A stretch of DNA of 46,094 bases, from the NCBI GenBank assembly GCA_041736895.1, contig JBGSSS010000018.1:1-46094 (forward strand), given 5' to 3'. The translations under genes and the position numbers were made by a program. The stretch comes from JANRLT01 sp041736895 (GTDB lineage Bacteria; Planctomycetota; Planctomycetia; Pirellulales; JALHPA01). A model generated the notes under the pieces. It did no database searches. It worked only from the letters and a program-made list of their open reading frames with translations, and had not been told where the DNA came from. Positions 1 to 7,262 of this stretch are shown here, in pieces (positions within the stretch are counted from its first letter, which is position 1; each line of letters begins with the position of its first letter).

Positions 1-1
1 G

Positions 2-289
2 ACGCACGGCACGCTGTCGGCGGCGCTCGTCGCGGGCAAGCCGGTGCTGAACATTCCGCTGCAACTGGAGCAAGCGATGCTCGCGAAATCGTACGCGCGG
101 CTCGGCGCGGGTGTGATCGCCGCGCAGCGCGACGGCACCGCCACGGTCATGGCGCTGCACTTCCTGATCCAACATCACTCCCAAATGCAAGAAAGCGCAC
201 GCCAGTATGCCTTGAAATACGAAGGGCAGGAGAAGCAGCAAACGATCGAGGAACTGGTCGACGCCTTGGAATCCATTACGGGGAATTAG
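2..289 (+). CDS. Glycosyltransferase, C-terminal part (5' end outside the window)
   Basis: The open frame enters from the left edge and ends at TAG 287-289, so only the last 95 residues are present. The segment starts with THGTLSAALVAGKPVLNIPL followed by QLEQ. This resembles the C-terminal nucleotide-sugar binding half of GT1/GT28-like glycosyltransferases (UGT/MGT type), where an H-G-T motif is followed by 'GKP..(L/I)P...EQ'. The rest is a helical tail rich in Gln and Glu. A GTG at 44 is only an internal codon and should not be taken as the start. Donor and acceptor cannot be told. The family call rests on one motif region. Confidence 0.6.
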   Translation, partial: THGTLSAALVAGKPVLNIPLQLEQAMLAKSYARLGAGVIAAQRDGTATVMALHFLIQHHSQMQESARQYALKYEGQEKQQTIEELVDALESITGN

Positions 290-291
290 AT

Positions 292-462
292 TTCCTTGCC
301 GACGGTAAACTATCCGCCGTCGTCGGTCGCAAGCCCGGTCTCGTGATCTACAAAGGATTGGCGAAGGCACTGCGTATTGAATCGGCAAATGCCATTTGCT
401 ACTGGTGGGGTGTCACTCCGCAGACCGTTTCCAAGTGGCGTAATCTGCTCGACGTCGATCGC
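292..462 (+). pseudogene. Remnant of a planctomycete 'YWWGVTPQTV' protein
   Basis: Frame 1 encodes VIYKGLAKALRIESANAICY followed by WWGVTPQTVSKWR and NLLDVDR. A block of this kind (ESxxAVxYWWGVTxxTVxxWRxxLGV) recurs in many paralogous planctomycete proteins and looks helix-turn-helix-like. After residue DVDR the reading frame continues to TGA 709-711 but turns into unrelated sequence without the Arg/Lys-rich tail of the family. The frame is also open upstream into the previous gene with no convincing start or ribosome binding site. I read this as a degraded copy. A real short gene starting at GTG 343 cannot be excluded. Confidence 0.5.
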
Positions 463-588
463 AGCTCGATTTGGCCGGGGTCGCTTCGAACATGCATCAT
501 GGAATGCATGTTTGGTTTTATGACCAAGGCCACCGCGCCGAACTGGCAATGGTCATTGGATTGTACAAATCAACTAGCCCGCCTTTGT

Positions 589-641
589 GTCAGCACAACC
601 CCTGCAACATGGCCAAACAAAAGGGTTCTGCTGACGCTGAC
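589..641. repeat. Hairpin repeat, copy 1 (GTCAGC...GCTGAC)
   Basis: Imperfect inverted repeat. The left arm GTCAGCACAACCC faces GGGTTCTGCTGAC with one mismatch over 13 bp and about 20 bp between them. A second copy lies at 741-792 in the same orientation. Confidence 0.6.
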
Positions 642-740
642 AAGAGACTGGATTATTAGACATTTGCGAACAGGCTTGCCCTGGGACAGCCAGCCGGCAA
701 GGCTTGGATGAGTGAATAAATACCGGGTTCCGTGTCAGCC

Positions 741-792
741 GTCAGCACAACCTCTTAATATCGCCGAATGGAAAGGGTTCCGCTGACACTGA
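741..792. repeat. Hairpin repeat, copy 2 (GTCAGC...GCTGAC)
   Basis: Second copy of the element at 589. GTCAGCACAACC and GGGTTCCGCTGAC flank a divergent centre that includes ATATCGCCGAATGG. It lies just downstream of the stop of the minus-strand ATPase gene, so it could end that transcript, but there is no clear T-run. The remainder of 463-830 holds no gene that I can support. Confidence 0.55.
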
Positions 793-830
793 CGAGGCAA
801 GCAAAGGTGCCATCGAGTGATTTGAGTCAT

Positions 831-2324
831 TCAATTCTGGCTCGGATCGATCTTGCCGCGAGCAACTTTGCGCCGCACAGCTTCGGTTTGATGCCGATAG
901 ATCCCCGCTTGATCGGCACTCAAGCAACGACCACTGGCCCAGGTCCGTAGCTTATTCACCGCTTCGGCCGCCGTTACCGCGACGGGCACGATATTTTGTG
1001 CCGCTTGCACCAGCGGCAAATCGAGCAATGCCGCCAGCCGGCAACAACTCTTGATCTCGGCCCCGGTCCAATCGGTATCGGCGGGCCGTTTCTGTGTGTG
1101 GTCCAATTCGTACTGCCGCAAGTAGAGGTCCCATATCGTTTGCTTCTCGGCTTGACCCGGCAAATCGAGCATGAAGATGCCATCGAACCGCTCGGCCCGC
1201 GCAAACTCCGGTGGCAACCGGCTCACGTCATTGGCCGTGCAGACGACGAACACATCGCTCGTGTGGTCGTTCAACCAGCTCAACATCGCGCCAAACAAAC
1301 GACTGGAGACCCCGCCATCGGCCGCATTGCCGCTGACGCCCGACAACGCCTTTTCGACCTCGTCGATCATCAGCACACAGGGTGCCATCGCGTCGGCGAT
1401 TTTCAAAGCCTGCCGCATCCGCTCTTCGGACTGGCCCACGAGCGAACCCATGAGCGTGCCGATGTCGAGTTGCAGAACCGGCCGCCCAGTTTCGCGGCCG
1501 AGGGCCTTGCAGAACTGGCTCTTCCCGCACCCTGGCGGCGAGACAAGCAACAACCCTCTCGGCCGCGGGCGCGCCGCCAAGCGGCTCGATTGCAACAACG
1601 CCCGCCGGCAAAAAGCCTTCAGCGCATGCAAGCCGCCGAGACTGGCGAACGAATCTTGGCCCCTGTAGAGCTGAAGCAAGCCGCTCTTCTTAAGTAAACC
1701 CTCCTTGATTGACCAAACGGCTTCGGCTTGCAACCGATCATGCCGCACCAGCGACAAGCTAAACGCTCCTTCCGCTTCGTAGCGCGTCAGCCCGGCCGCC
1801 GCGTCGAGCACTGTTTCCCAATCGCGGCCCGTTGGGAGTTCACTTGGCTCGGTGGCGATCTGCCGCGCAATCTCGGCCAACTGCTCGCGGCTGGGTAGGT
1901 CGTGTTCAACGACAATGAACAGCTTTTCGAGTTCGACCGGGATGTTGACAACCGGAGCTAAGATCACGACGAACGTCCGATGCTGTTTACCGCGTTGGAT
2001 TTGCTGGATCAGAGCTTGGACAATTTCGGTCGATTGCAAGAACCGATGAAAGTTGTCCAGCACGAGCAAGCTCGTATGAGACTCGCCGCCTAGGCTGGAT
2101 AAGGAGCGCAACACGGCCAACGGATCTTGGCCCGTAGCGTTGGAGGGAGTTTCCGCGCCGGGAATGGACAGGCCGGTTTCGAGGTTCCAAGTAGCCAAGC
2201 GCCATTCTTGGTCGTGGCAAAGCTGGGCGATTTCACGCAGGGCGTCTTCGTGTTCTTGGGATTCGATCCAGAGGCCGGTGAAGCAAGCTTGGATCAGTTC
2301 GGTCAATCGTTCGCGTAAGGACAT
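831..2324 (-). CDS. Ycf46-like AAA ATPase
   Basis: A 497-residue P-loop ATPase with the architecture of the Ycf46 group. A degenerate N-terminal RecA-like half (LLVLDNFHRFL near 87-97, FVVILAPVVNIP near 118-129) precedes a canonical AAA module. The Walker A is SPPGCGKS at about 262-269, where Ser replaces the usual first Gly. The Walker B is CVLMIDE at about 316-322, sensor-1 lies in CTAND near 362-366, and RAERFD near 376-381 carries the arginine finger. The ATG at 2324 fits the family start; the frame is open 12 codons further but that part is low-complexity. The gene is the last of a minus-strand module with DUF1257 and DUF2997, the usual Ycf46 partners. The cellular role of the family is unsettled; in cyanobacteria it has been linked to CO2 and photosynthesis regulation. 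The ATPase call is firm and the exact role unknown. Confidence 0.88.
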   Translation of the reverse strand: MSLRERLTELIQACFTGLWIESQEHEDALREIAQLCHDQEWRLATWNLETGLSIPGAETPSNATGQDPLAVLRSLSSLGGESHTSLLVLDNFHRFLQSTEIVQALIQQIQRGKQHRTFVVILAPVVNIPVELEKLFIVVEHDLPSREQLAEIARQIATEPSELPTGRDWETVLDAAAGLTRYEAEGAFSLSLVRHDRLQAEAVWSIKEGLLKKSGLLQLYRGQDSFASLGGLHALKAFCRRALLQSSRLAARPRPRGLLLVSPPGCGKSQFCKALGRETGRPVLQLDIGTLMGSLVGQSEERMRQALKIADAMAPCVLMIDEVEKALSGVSGNAADGGVSSRLFGAMLSWLNDHTSDVFVVCTANDVSRLPPEFARAERFDGIFMLDLPGQAEKQTIWDLYLRQYELDHTQKRPADTDWTGAEIKSCCRLAALLDLPLVQAAQNIVPVAVTAAEAVNKLRTWASGRCLSADQAGIYRHQTEAVRRKVARGKIDPSQN

Positions 2325-2409
2325 AGTGTTTGTTGTTGTGTAAATGCATGAAAAAACCACGCCCAGGTAACTCCCGGACGTGGTGAGGGAAAAATAGCTT
2401 CGGCAAAAT

Positions 2410-3201
2410 CTAATTCAGCTTAACGATACCGCCCACGAGGTTGCTCACGCTCCTCACACCGGCGTAGGTCTGATAACTGTCCGCCACAAGTAGCCGACAG
2501 AAGACGGCCAAGCTGGTGCGAGGATAAGTTTTGGGGAATGCTTCCGCTAAGGGTTGGAAAGAAAACGAAAGCTGGCCCTGATGGATCGGCAAGGCCGGAT
2601 AGCAATACTGATACACGGGAATCGAGACTGCGGGCGTGTAATACTCGATCCCCAGCGAGAAACTCGACAAGGGCAAGGCTTGGGGTTGATCCATTGTCAA
2701 CTGTACACAACCAGATAGAGGCTGGTTGGAATCGTGCTCGGCAGCAGACAATCGAAAATCTGCAAGTCCCACGGTGGGCTGATAAGGAATCGCACCATAG
2801 ACCGGCAACTGATGTCGGACGGTTTTCATTTGCGATTCCAGCAGACCAAAGTCGCGTTGTTGCACCTTGGTCAATGGGAGTACGAACAACTCACTTCTCG
2901 TCCATCGTGCCAAGTAGCCGTATTTGCCTCGCGTGATGGCACTGGAGACTAAAATCGAAAGCTCATGCGGCGAGCTTTGGGCCTCCTCGAAAAATCGCCT
3001 TGCATCGCGATAGGCTGGAGGATACTTGATCGCAGATTCTAGCCAGGCCTGTAATAGAGGATTGAGCATAATCTTCAAATGCCTTTGTAGAAAAGCCGGT
3101 GATTGCACTATGTCGAGCAATTCAAGATAACGCGTTGCGTTGAGATCGGCAAATTTTTTAGCCTTCTGCCTTGGCTTGCTCGGATCTTTGCAGCCCTGCA
3201 C
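2410..3201 (-). CDS. Hypothetical protein between DUF2997 and the Ycf46-like ATPase
   Basis: About 263 residues with no signal peptide, no membrane span and no motif I recognise. Amphipathic helices come first (LLQAWLESAIKYPPAYRDAR), followed by a segment rich in Tyr, Pro and Phe with regular beta-like patterning (SLGIEYYTPAVSIPVYQYCY). The longest frame starts at GTG 3201 and overlaps the upstream DUF2997 gene by 44 bp. A start near the DUF2997 stop at 3158 is more economical, but no ATG occurs there before MLNPLL. Its fixed position between DUF2997 and the ATPase suggests a third component of that module. Function unknown. Confidence 0.65.
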   Translation of the reverse strand: MQGCKDPSKPRQKAKKFADLNATRYLELLDIVQSPAFLQRHLKIMLNPLLQAWLESAIKYPPAYRDARRFFEEAQSSPHELSILVSSAITRGKYGYLARWTRSELFVLPLTKVQQRDFGLLESQMKTVRHQLPVYGAIPYQPTVGLADFRLSAAEHDSNQPLSGCVQLTMDQPQALPLSSFSLGIEYYTPAVSIPVYQYCYPALPIHQGQLSFSFQPLAEAFPKTYPRTSLAVFCRLLVADSYQTYAGVRSVSNLVGGIVKLN

Positions 3202-3355
3202 TTTGATAAAATTCGGCAGTCTTTTGCTCGTGGGTCACAAAACCCAGGGCTTGTTCCAACGCACGGCTAGCCATTTGGCAGCCGGAGCCATGGAACCCCT
3301 GCGTTTGGAGCTGCGTTTCGCCGGTGGGGCTGATGACGAGGGTAATGGTTTTCAA
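3158..3355 (-). CDS. DUF2997 family protein
   Basis: A 65-residue protein beginning MKTITLVISPTGETQLQTQG and containing FHGSGCQMASRALEQALG. This is the DUF2997 pattern: a short beta-hairpin, then a Gly-x-x-Cys helix, then KTAEFYQ. It starts with TTG at 3355, which overlaps the TGA of the preceding DUF1257 remnant (TTGA), the arrangement expected for translational coupling in an operon. DUF2997 is regularly found beside DUF1257 and Ycf46-type ATPases. Its biochemical role is not known. Confidence 0.85.
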   Translation of the reverse strand: MKTITLVISPTGETQLQTQGFHGSGCQMASRALEQALGFVTHEQKTAEFYQSAGLQRSEQAKAEG

Positions 3356-3592
3356 GCGGCACCTCCGGCAACTTGGATTGTGAGTCGGATTGAGCCGTTG
3401 TCGAGCGGCTGTTCGAGGACCGTGTGCCCCTGCCGTCTCGCTTCGATTTTTGCCTTCTCCACCCCATACGCCTGAAGAAACCTGTCAAGTTCCTTTGGCT
3501 CGCCCCAGCGGCCTTGGAAGTTGTCGTACTTGAGCTCGCCGCTAACGCGAACCTAGTCGTGAACACAGATGCCGACCAAGTCATCGTGGCTG
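3352..3592 (-). pseudogene. DUF1257 (Ycf35-like) gene, 5'-truncated and with an internal stop
   Basis: Translating the minus strand up to the TGA at 3352-3354 gives GELKYDNFQGRWGEPKELDR, then FLQAYGVEKAKIEARRQGHT, then EQPLDNGSIRLTIQ. This is a clear DUF1257 C-terminal half. Homology-like sequence continues upstream (DLVGICVHD), but an in-frame TAG stands at 3553-3555 and the N-terminal part of the family is absent. Beyond about 3592 the sequence merges into the end of a truncated phosphoesterase. The only in-frame start after the TAG is a GTG inside GVEKAK, which would leave under 40 residues. I infer a broken gene, while its downstream partners DUF2997 and the ATPase remain intact. Confidence 0.72.
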
Positions 3593-3628
3593 AGTCCGGA
3601 CCTAATCCAGCTGGAGGGCTGCCGAACG

Positions 3629-3937
3629 TCACGTATCGCTGTGGATCGCTTGACGGTGCAAGAACTCCCCCGGCGATTCCGGGTCTTCGGTATGGTACGC
3701 CAGGGCGTTCAACTCATGGTTCCCCAGGACGGCCCGAGCATGGCCCTCCTCAATCATGGGACGGACGGTTTCTAACACCTGCCGAATCTGTGGACCACGG
3801 TCGATAAAGTCCCCCAGGAAAATCACCTGCCGCTCGGGGTGACGATAGATGCCTTGGGTTTTTTGGTAACCCAGCTTCTCTAGCAATTGCGCCAGTTCAT
3901 TGGCATGGCCGTGAATGTCGCCGATGAGGTCGTACAT
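3629..3937 (-). pseudogene. Metallophosphoesterase, C-terminally truncated
   Basis: Starts at ATG 3937 with MYDLIGDIHGHANELAQLL and carries three of the calcineurin-like motifs: GDIHGH, GDFIDRGP and GNHELNALAYHTED. It then stops at residue 102, after GEFLHRQAIHSDT. Related single-domain enzymes are roughly three times longer and have a further His-containing motif (GH.H/W type), which is missing here. The frame after the stop shows more stops before running into the DUF1257 remnant. Metal coordination would be incomplete, so this is probably a non-functional fragment. Confidence 0.7.
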
Positions 3938-4155
3938 CAGATACTCACTTTCAGATTTCGCTTGATCGCCGCATCTGAGGGCATTTGGGTTGCCCATCGA
4001 GCACATCCCCGGCAATCCAGCTGAAATAGCGGTTGTGAGGGAATGCAAATGTTCGCGTCTAGCCAGGGTCGTTATTGTGGGTTTGTTATCGGGATGAGGT
4101 AGAGCGATCGATGATTGAACGATGACATAACAAGCCGATTGCGGTCGTTGAATCA

Positions 4156-4176
4156 AAAACGGTAATGTACCGTTTT
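4156..4176. promoter_or_regulatory. 21-bp palindrome AAAACGGTA-ATG-TACCGTTTT
   Basis: Perfect 9-bp arms around a 3-bp centre. A related half (GTACCGCG) follows about 16 bp later next to GCGG, so GTACCG recurs. It lies about 220 bp upstream of the truncated phosphoesterase start and may be an operator for the minus-strand module or part of an integration site. No terminator-like T-run follows. The role is inference only. Confidence 0.4.
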
Positions 4177-4310
4177 GCGCGGAGTGTACCGCGTAAAAGT
4201 GCGTGAAATCAAGACTATTTGCAACGGCTTGCAAATCGTGCGTTGCGCATTAAAATGACTGTGTATTCATTGAAAAACGCTGTTTTACTCGGCATTTTTT
4301 GGACTTTCGA

Positions 4311-4348
4311 CAAGCTGGGGGTCACAAGTTCGAGCCTTGTATCGCCCA
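4311..4348 (+). tRNA. tRNA 3'-end fragment (T arm and acceptor only)
   Basis: ACAAG-TTCGAGC-CTTGT forms a perfect T stem-loop at 4324-4340. It is preceded by a variable-loop-like GGGGGTC and followed by ATCGCCC plus discriminator A, the 3' acceptor strand of a tRNA starting GGGCGAT. The matching 5' half is absent from the preceding 100 bp, where the sequence is AT-rich and cannot form D and anticodon arms. A 3' tRNA half of this kind is what integration at a tRNA gene leaves behind. Identity of the parent tRNA is not determined; tRNA-Val is one possibility from the acceptor sequence. Confidence 0.6.
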
Positions 4349-4353
4349 CTCCG

Positions 4354-4395
4354 AACGGCCGTCCATCCTGCGGGATCGACGGCCGTTTTTCTTTT
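4354..4395 (+). terminator. Rho-independent terminator
   Basis: Arms AACGGCCGTC and GACGGCCGTT (10 bp) enclose an inner ATCC/GGAT stem and are followed by TTTTTCTTTT. It sits directly behind the tRNA 3' fragment, as expected if the original tRNA terminator moved with it. Confidence 0.8.
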
Positions 4396-4627
4396 CGCAG
4401 AAATCTTCTCTCTTCTGCCTAGTATCCATTGGAACCAAGGAAAACGAGGAACCCGTGAATTTCAAATGCGTTTTTCTACAGGATTCGCGGGGTTTTCCGG
4501 ACCTCGACGTAACAATTCCGCCACCTTCACGCCTGGAAAGCTATGAGCCGAGCAATTTCGCCGGTTCGGAACAGAACAAATACAGGGTTTTCGCACAACA
4601 AACCCCACCTTCCAGGAGTTACCCGCG

Positions 4628-6088
4628 ATGTTGAAGTTTGCCACGAAGTTTGCGTTAGCCGTCTCGTTATTAGGAGCCATGGCCGCCCCCACATTGGCTG
4701 GCCCGCCGAAAGGGATGGGCGGAGGTTCCGGGGGAAAAAGTTCAGGCGGAATGAGCATAAAATCCGGACCTGCGCTGAATTCGAGTCGGAATTTTAGTTC
4801 GAATCTCGGTTCCTCTGGTTTGTCGGCTCGATCGCTGAATTCGAATCTTGGCTCCTCGTCACCGTCGTTATCGCGCTCGCTGAATAACAACCAGACCATC
4901 AAAGCACCCCAGGGCTTGAGCAACCAAGGCTTAGGCGGCGGGTTCAAGTTGGCCGAACGCTCGAACGGCAAGCAAACCATTGGCATCAAGCCGATCGGCA
5001 ACATCAAGACAAAGCCGATTGACAGTGGCATCGGAAATGGGACTGGCAACGGCATCGGCCTGGGCAATCTCGGCGGCAACAAGGGCCGTGACTTGAAGCC
5101 GCTCAAAAACCTCGACCCGAAATTTGGACTTGGCGGGAACAAACAGCATGATCTGAAGAAGCCTTTCAGGCCGCTTGACCCTGGCTTTGGAATCGGCGGC
5201 AACAAGCATAACGACCTTTCGAAGCATCTCAACACAGGGAAGCATCACTTCGATTCGCTGAAGAATTTCCAACACAACGGCAAGAACTTCCCTGGCCAAC
5301 AAGCTTTCTGCGGACCGAACAATTACGGCGGGCCGCAGTCGAGCTGGGGTTGCGGAGGATTCGGCGGGATTTTTGGTTCCGGGTTCGGCTGCTGGAATCC
5401 GGGTTATGGCTGCTATCCGAACTACCAGAACTGGTACAGCTGCAATTCGTGGTACAACTACTGCCCGAGCTATAGCTATTGCCCCCCGATCTATACGACC
5501 CCGATTTACACCACGCCGATTTACACGACTCCGGTTGTGGTGAATTCGACTCCGATCGTGGCAAACAACGTGGGTGATATCATGGCTCCTCCTCCGGTTG
5601 CCCCAATTGAGACCGTCAATGCCGCTCCGATTAATGACGTTGCCCCAGCTGCACCCGCGGCTCCACCAGCGCCTGCCGCTGCGGCTGCCCCTGCGACGGG
5701 AATCGATCTGCAAGTGGACAGCGTCGTGCAACTCGAAGCCGGGGACCTCAGCAAGAACGTTGGACCGATGATTCGGGTATCGCTCACAAACAAGGGAACT
5801 GCCCCTGCCGGCAAATTCGCCCTCGGCGTCTATGCCAGCCTCAAGGAAGAACCAAGCAAGGAGATGATACCCTCGGGCCAGTTGCTCGAAGACCTGGCGG
5901 CCGGACAAACGCGTTCGATTGACATCCGGCTGCCGGTCGAAACACTCGGGATGACTGCCGAAGGCTCGACGACCAAGGAAGCGTTCAAGCAATTGTTCAT
6001 CGTGGCCGACGTGCAAAACGAAGTCACCGAAAGCAATAAGCAGAACAACATCCTGCCGATCAAACGCGATCAGTTGGCGGCGAAGTAA
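4628..6088 (+). CDS. Exported Gly/Asn-rich repeat protein with C-terminal CARDB domain
   Basis: 486 residues from ATG 4628, preceded by AGGAGTT at good spacing. A signal peptide (FALAVSLLGAMAAPTLA, cleavage near residue 24) is followed by Ser/Gly/Asn-rich repeats with the recurring motif SSNLGSS. Three related units of about 25 residues follow, built on DLKPLKNLDPKFGLGGNK and near copies. Next come an aromatic/Cys/Tyr-rich stretch, a triple PIYTT repeat and a Pro/Ala linker. The last 120 residues (DLQVDSVVQLEAGD ... VADVQNEVTESNKQNN) have the CARDB pattern of an extracellular Ig-like adhesion domain. It is probably a surface or periplasmic structural protein. A terminator follows at 6111. Confidence 0.85.
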   Translation: MLKFATKFALAVSLLGAMAAPTLAGPPKGMGGGSGGKSSGGMSIKSGPALNSSRNFSSNLGSSGLSARSLNSNLGSSSPSLSRSLNNNQTIKAPQGLSNQGLGGGFKLAERSNGKQTIGIKPIGNIKTKPIDSGIGNGTGNGIGLGNLGGNKGRDLKPLKNLDPKFGLGGNKQHDLKKPFRPLDPGFGIGGNKHNDLSKHLNTGKHHFDSLKNFQHNGKNFPGQQAFCGPNNYGGPQSSWGCGGFGGIFGSGFGCWNPGYGCYPNYQNWYSCNSWYNYCPSYSYCPPIYTTPIYTTPIYTTPVVVNSTPIVANNVGDIMAPPPVAPIETVNAAPINDVAPAAPAAPPAPAAAAAPATGIDLQVDSVVQLEAGDLSKNVGPMIRVSLTNKGTAPAGKFALGVYASLKEEPSKEMIPSGQLLEDLAAGQTRSIDIRLPVETLGMTAEGSTTKEAFKQLFIVADVQNEVTESNKQNNILPIKRDQLAAK

Positions 6089-6110
6089 GTAATCATCAGT
6101 GATTGAATCC

Positions 6111-6140
6111 AACCTCGCCCCGTCTCGACGGGGCGAGGTT
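6111..6140 (+). terminator. Strong hairpin after the CARDB gene
   Basis: Perfect 13-bp arms, AACCTCGCCCCGT and ACGGGGCGAGGTT, around a CTCG loop. They start 23 bp after the TAA of the CARDB gene. The following sequence (ATGTTATTGG) is only moderately T-rich. Confidence 0.65.
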
Positions 6141-6316
6141 ATGTTATTGGCTTATTATGGAGTTGAAGGAGAGGTCATGCCAGGATAAACCACCACACAA
6201 AACATCGTACTACTTCATCTAACGATCAATGTCAGGCCGAAAATTGAATTTGGGAGGGGGAGGCCTCCTGCCGAACAGTTCCATTTCCATATGATCGTTC
6301 GATTGACGTTGATCTA

Positions 6317-7054
6317 CTAGCAATAATCCTGCAGCAACGGCTTGATCACCAATTCCGGGATGTGTGCTCGGACGGGGAGTTGCGCGAGGAAGACGATTGT
6401 CGCGGCGACGTCTTCGGGGAGCAGGATTCTCGCGCGGTGTTCTTCGGTCACTGGGGTTGGTCGATTCGCGAGGATCGGTGTGTCGACTTCGCCGGGGTAG
6501 ATGTTCGTGACGCGGATGTTGTTCGGGGCTTCTTCTTGCCCGACCGCAGTCCCGAGTGCCGTCATAGCGAACTTGCTGGCGTCGTAGGCAATCCCGCCGA
6601 GCTTCATCGCTCGTTTGCCCGCAACCGACGAGATGTTGATGATCATTCCGCTCTTGCGCTCGCGCATTCCGGGCAGCACCGCGTGCATCGCGTTGTACGC
6701 GCCCGTGGCGTTGATCGCCATGACCTCGTCCCATTGCTCGGGTTGCATCGCGCCCATCGTGCGGTCTCTGATGTTCACACCCGCCGCGTTGACCAGAATG
6801 TCGATTTGGCCCCAGGCTTCGAGCGCCGCTTTGACAAACGCGTTGACGCTGGCCCGCTCGGCAACGTTGACCGCGCGGAAGCCGATCGGCGTCGAGCCGG
6901 TCCAGCTTGCGGTCACAGTGCGGAGTTTCGCTTCGTCGCGGCCGCCGATGATGACCCGCGCGCCGGCCGCGGCGAATTGTTGGGCGGTGGCCCAGCCGAT
7001 GCCACTGCCGCCGCCGGTGATGAGAACTGTCTGTTGGGATAGACCGGATTTCAT
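6317..7054 (-). CDS. Short-chain dehydrogenase/reductase (SDR)
   Basis: A 245-residue classical SDR. The TGGGSGIG cofactor motif is at residues 13-20, a VNAAGVN motif follows, and the catalytic group is IINISSVAGK then YDASK (Ser, Tyr, Lys). ATG 7054 (MKSGLSQQ) is placed right before the Rossmann beta-strand. The frame is open 24 codons further upstream, but that stretch looks non-coding. Cytosolic, NAD(P)-dependent, substrate unknown; the nearest SDRs would be the clavaldehyde dehydrogenase/YdfG-like group. It stands alone, convergent with the CARDB gene and divergent from the MoxR operon. Confidence 0.9.
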   Translation of the reverse strand: MKSGLSQQTVLITGGGSGIGWATAQQFAAAGARVIIGGRDEAKLRTVTASWTGSTPIGFRAVNVAERASVNAFVKAALEAWGQIDILVNAAGVNIRDRTMGAMQPEQWDEVMAINATGAYNAMHAVLPGMRERKSGMIINISSVAGKRAMKLGGIAYDASKFAMTALGTAVGQEEAPNNIRVTNIYPGEVDTPILANRPTPVTEEHRARILLPEDVAATIVFLAQLPVRAHIPELVIKPLLQDYC

Positions 7055-7214
7055 GGGGGAGAACTCTCTCGAATTGCTAAGCGACAAGTGGTGAAAATAC
7101 ATTCCATCTAGTATCACGATTTCCACTGCTGATCGTAAAAGAGAAAAACCGCTTTGACCAGGGGCCGCGTTGCGGAGATACTGGACAAATCAAGAAACAG
7201 TGAGGAAGTTGATG

Positions 7215-7257
7215 CTACTTCCTACTTCCTACTTCCTACTTCCTTCTTCCTTCTGCA
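7215..7257. repeat. Polypyrimidine tandem repeat upstream of the RDD gene
   Basis: Four tandem CTACTTC units continue into CTTCTTCCTTCTG, ending 6 bp before the ATG at 7263. Related tracts lie at 13991-14014 before the DUF58 gene and, in purine orientation, at 33614-33655. Confidence 0.7.
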
Positions 7258-7262
7258 GCTTC

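Larger units (their letters stand above)
3938..4627. other. Gene-free stretch with a palindrome, tRNA scar and terminator
   Basis: About 690 bp between the divergent phosphoesterase fragment and the exported CARDB protein. The part 4080-4310 is AT-rich for this genome. It holds a palindrome at 4156, a tRNA 3' fragment at 4311 and a terminator at 4354. The short open frames crossing it have no domain or ribosome binding site support. Confidence 0.6.

Noticed and set aside
343..711. Complete gene call for the whole 122-codon frame
   Set aside because: Only the first third matches the YWWGVT pattern; the rest has no family character, so I report a remnant.
5476..5540. Short tandem repeats in the CARDB gene as a CRISPR-like array
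   Set aside because: They are in-frame PIYTT codon repeats, with no spacers.
4931..6112. 393-codon minus-strand open frame opposite the CARDB protein
   Set aside because: Caused by the repetitive sequence of the plus-strand gene, which has a signal peptide, ribosome binding site and a known domain.
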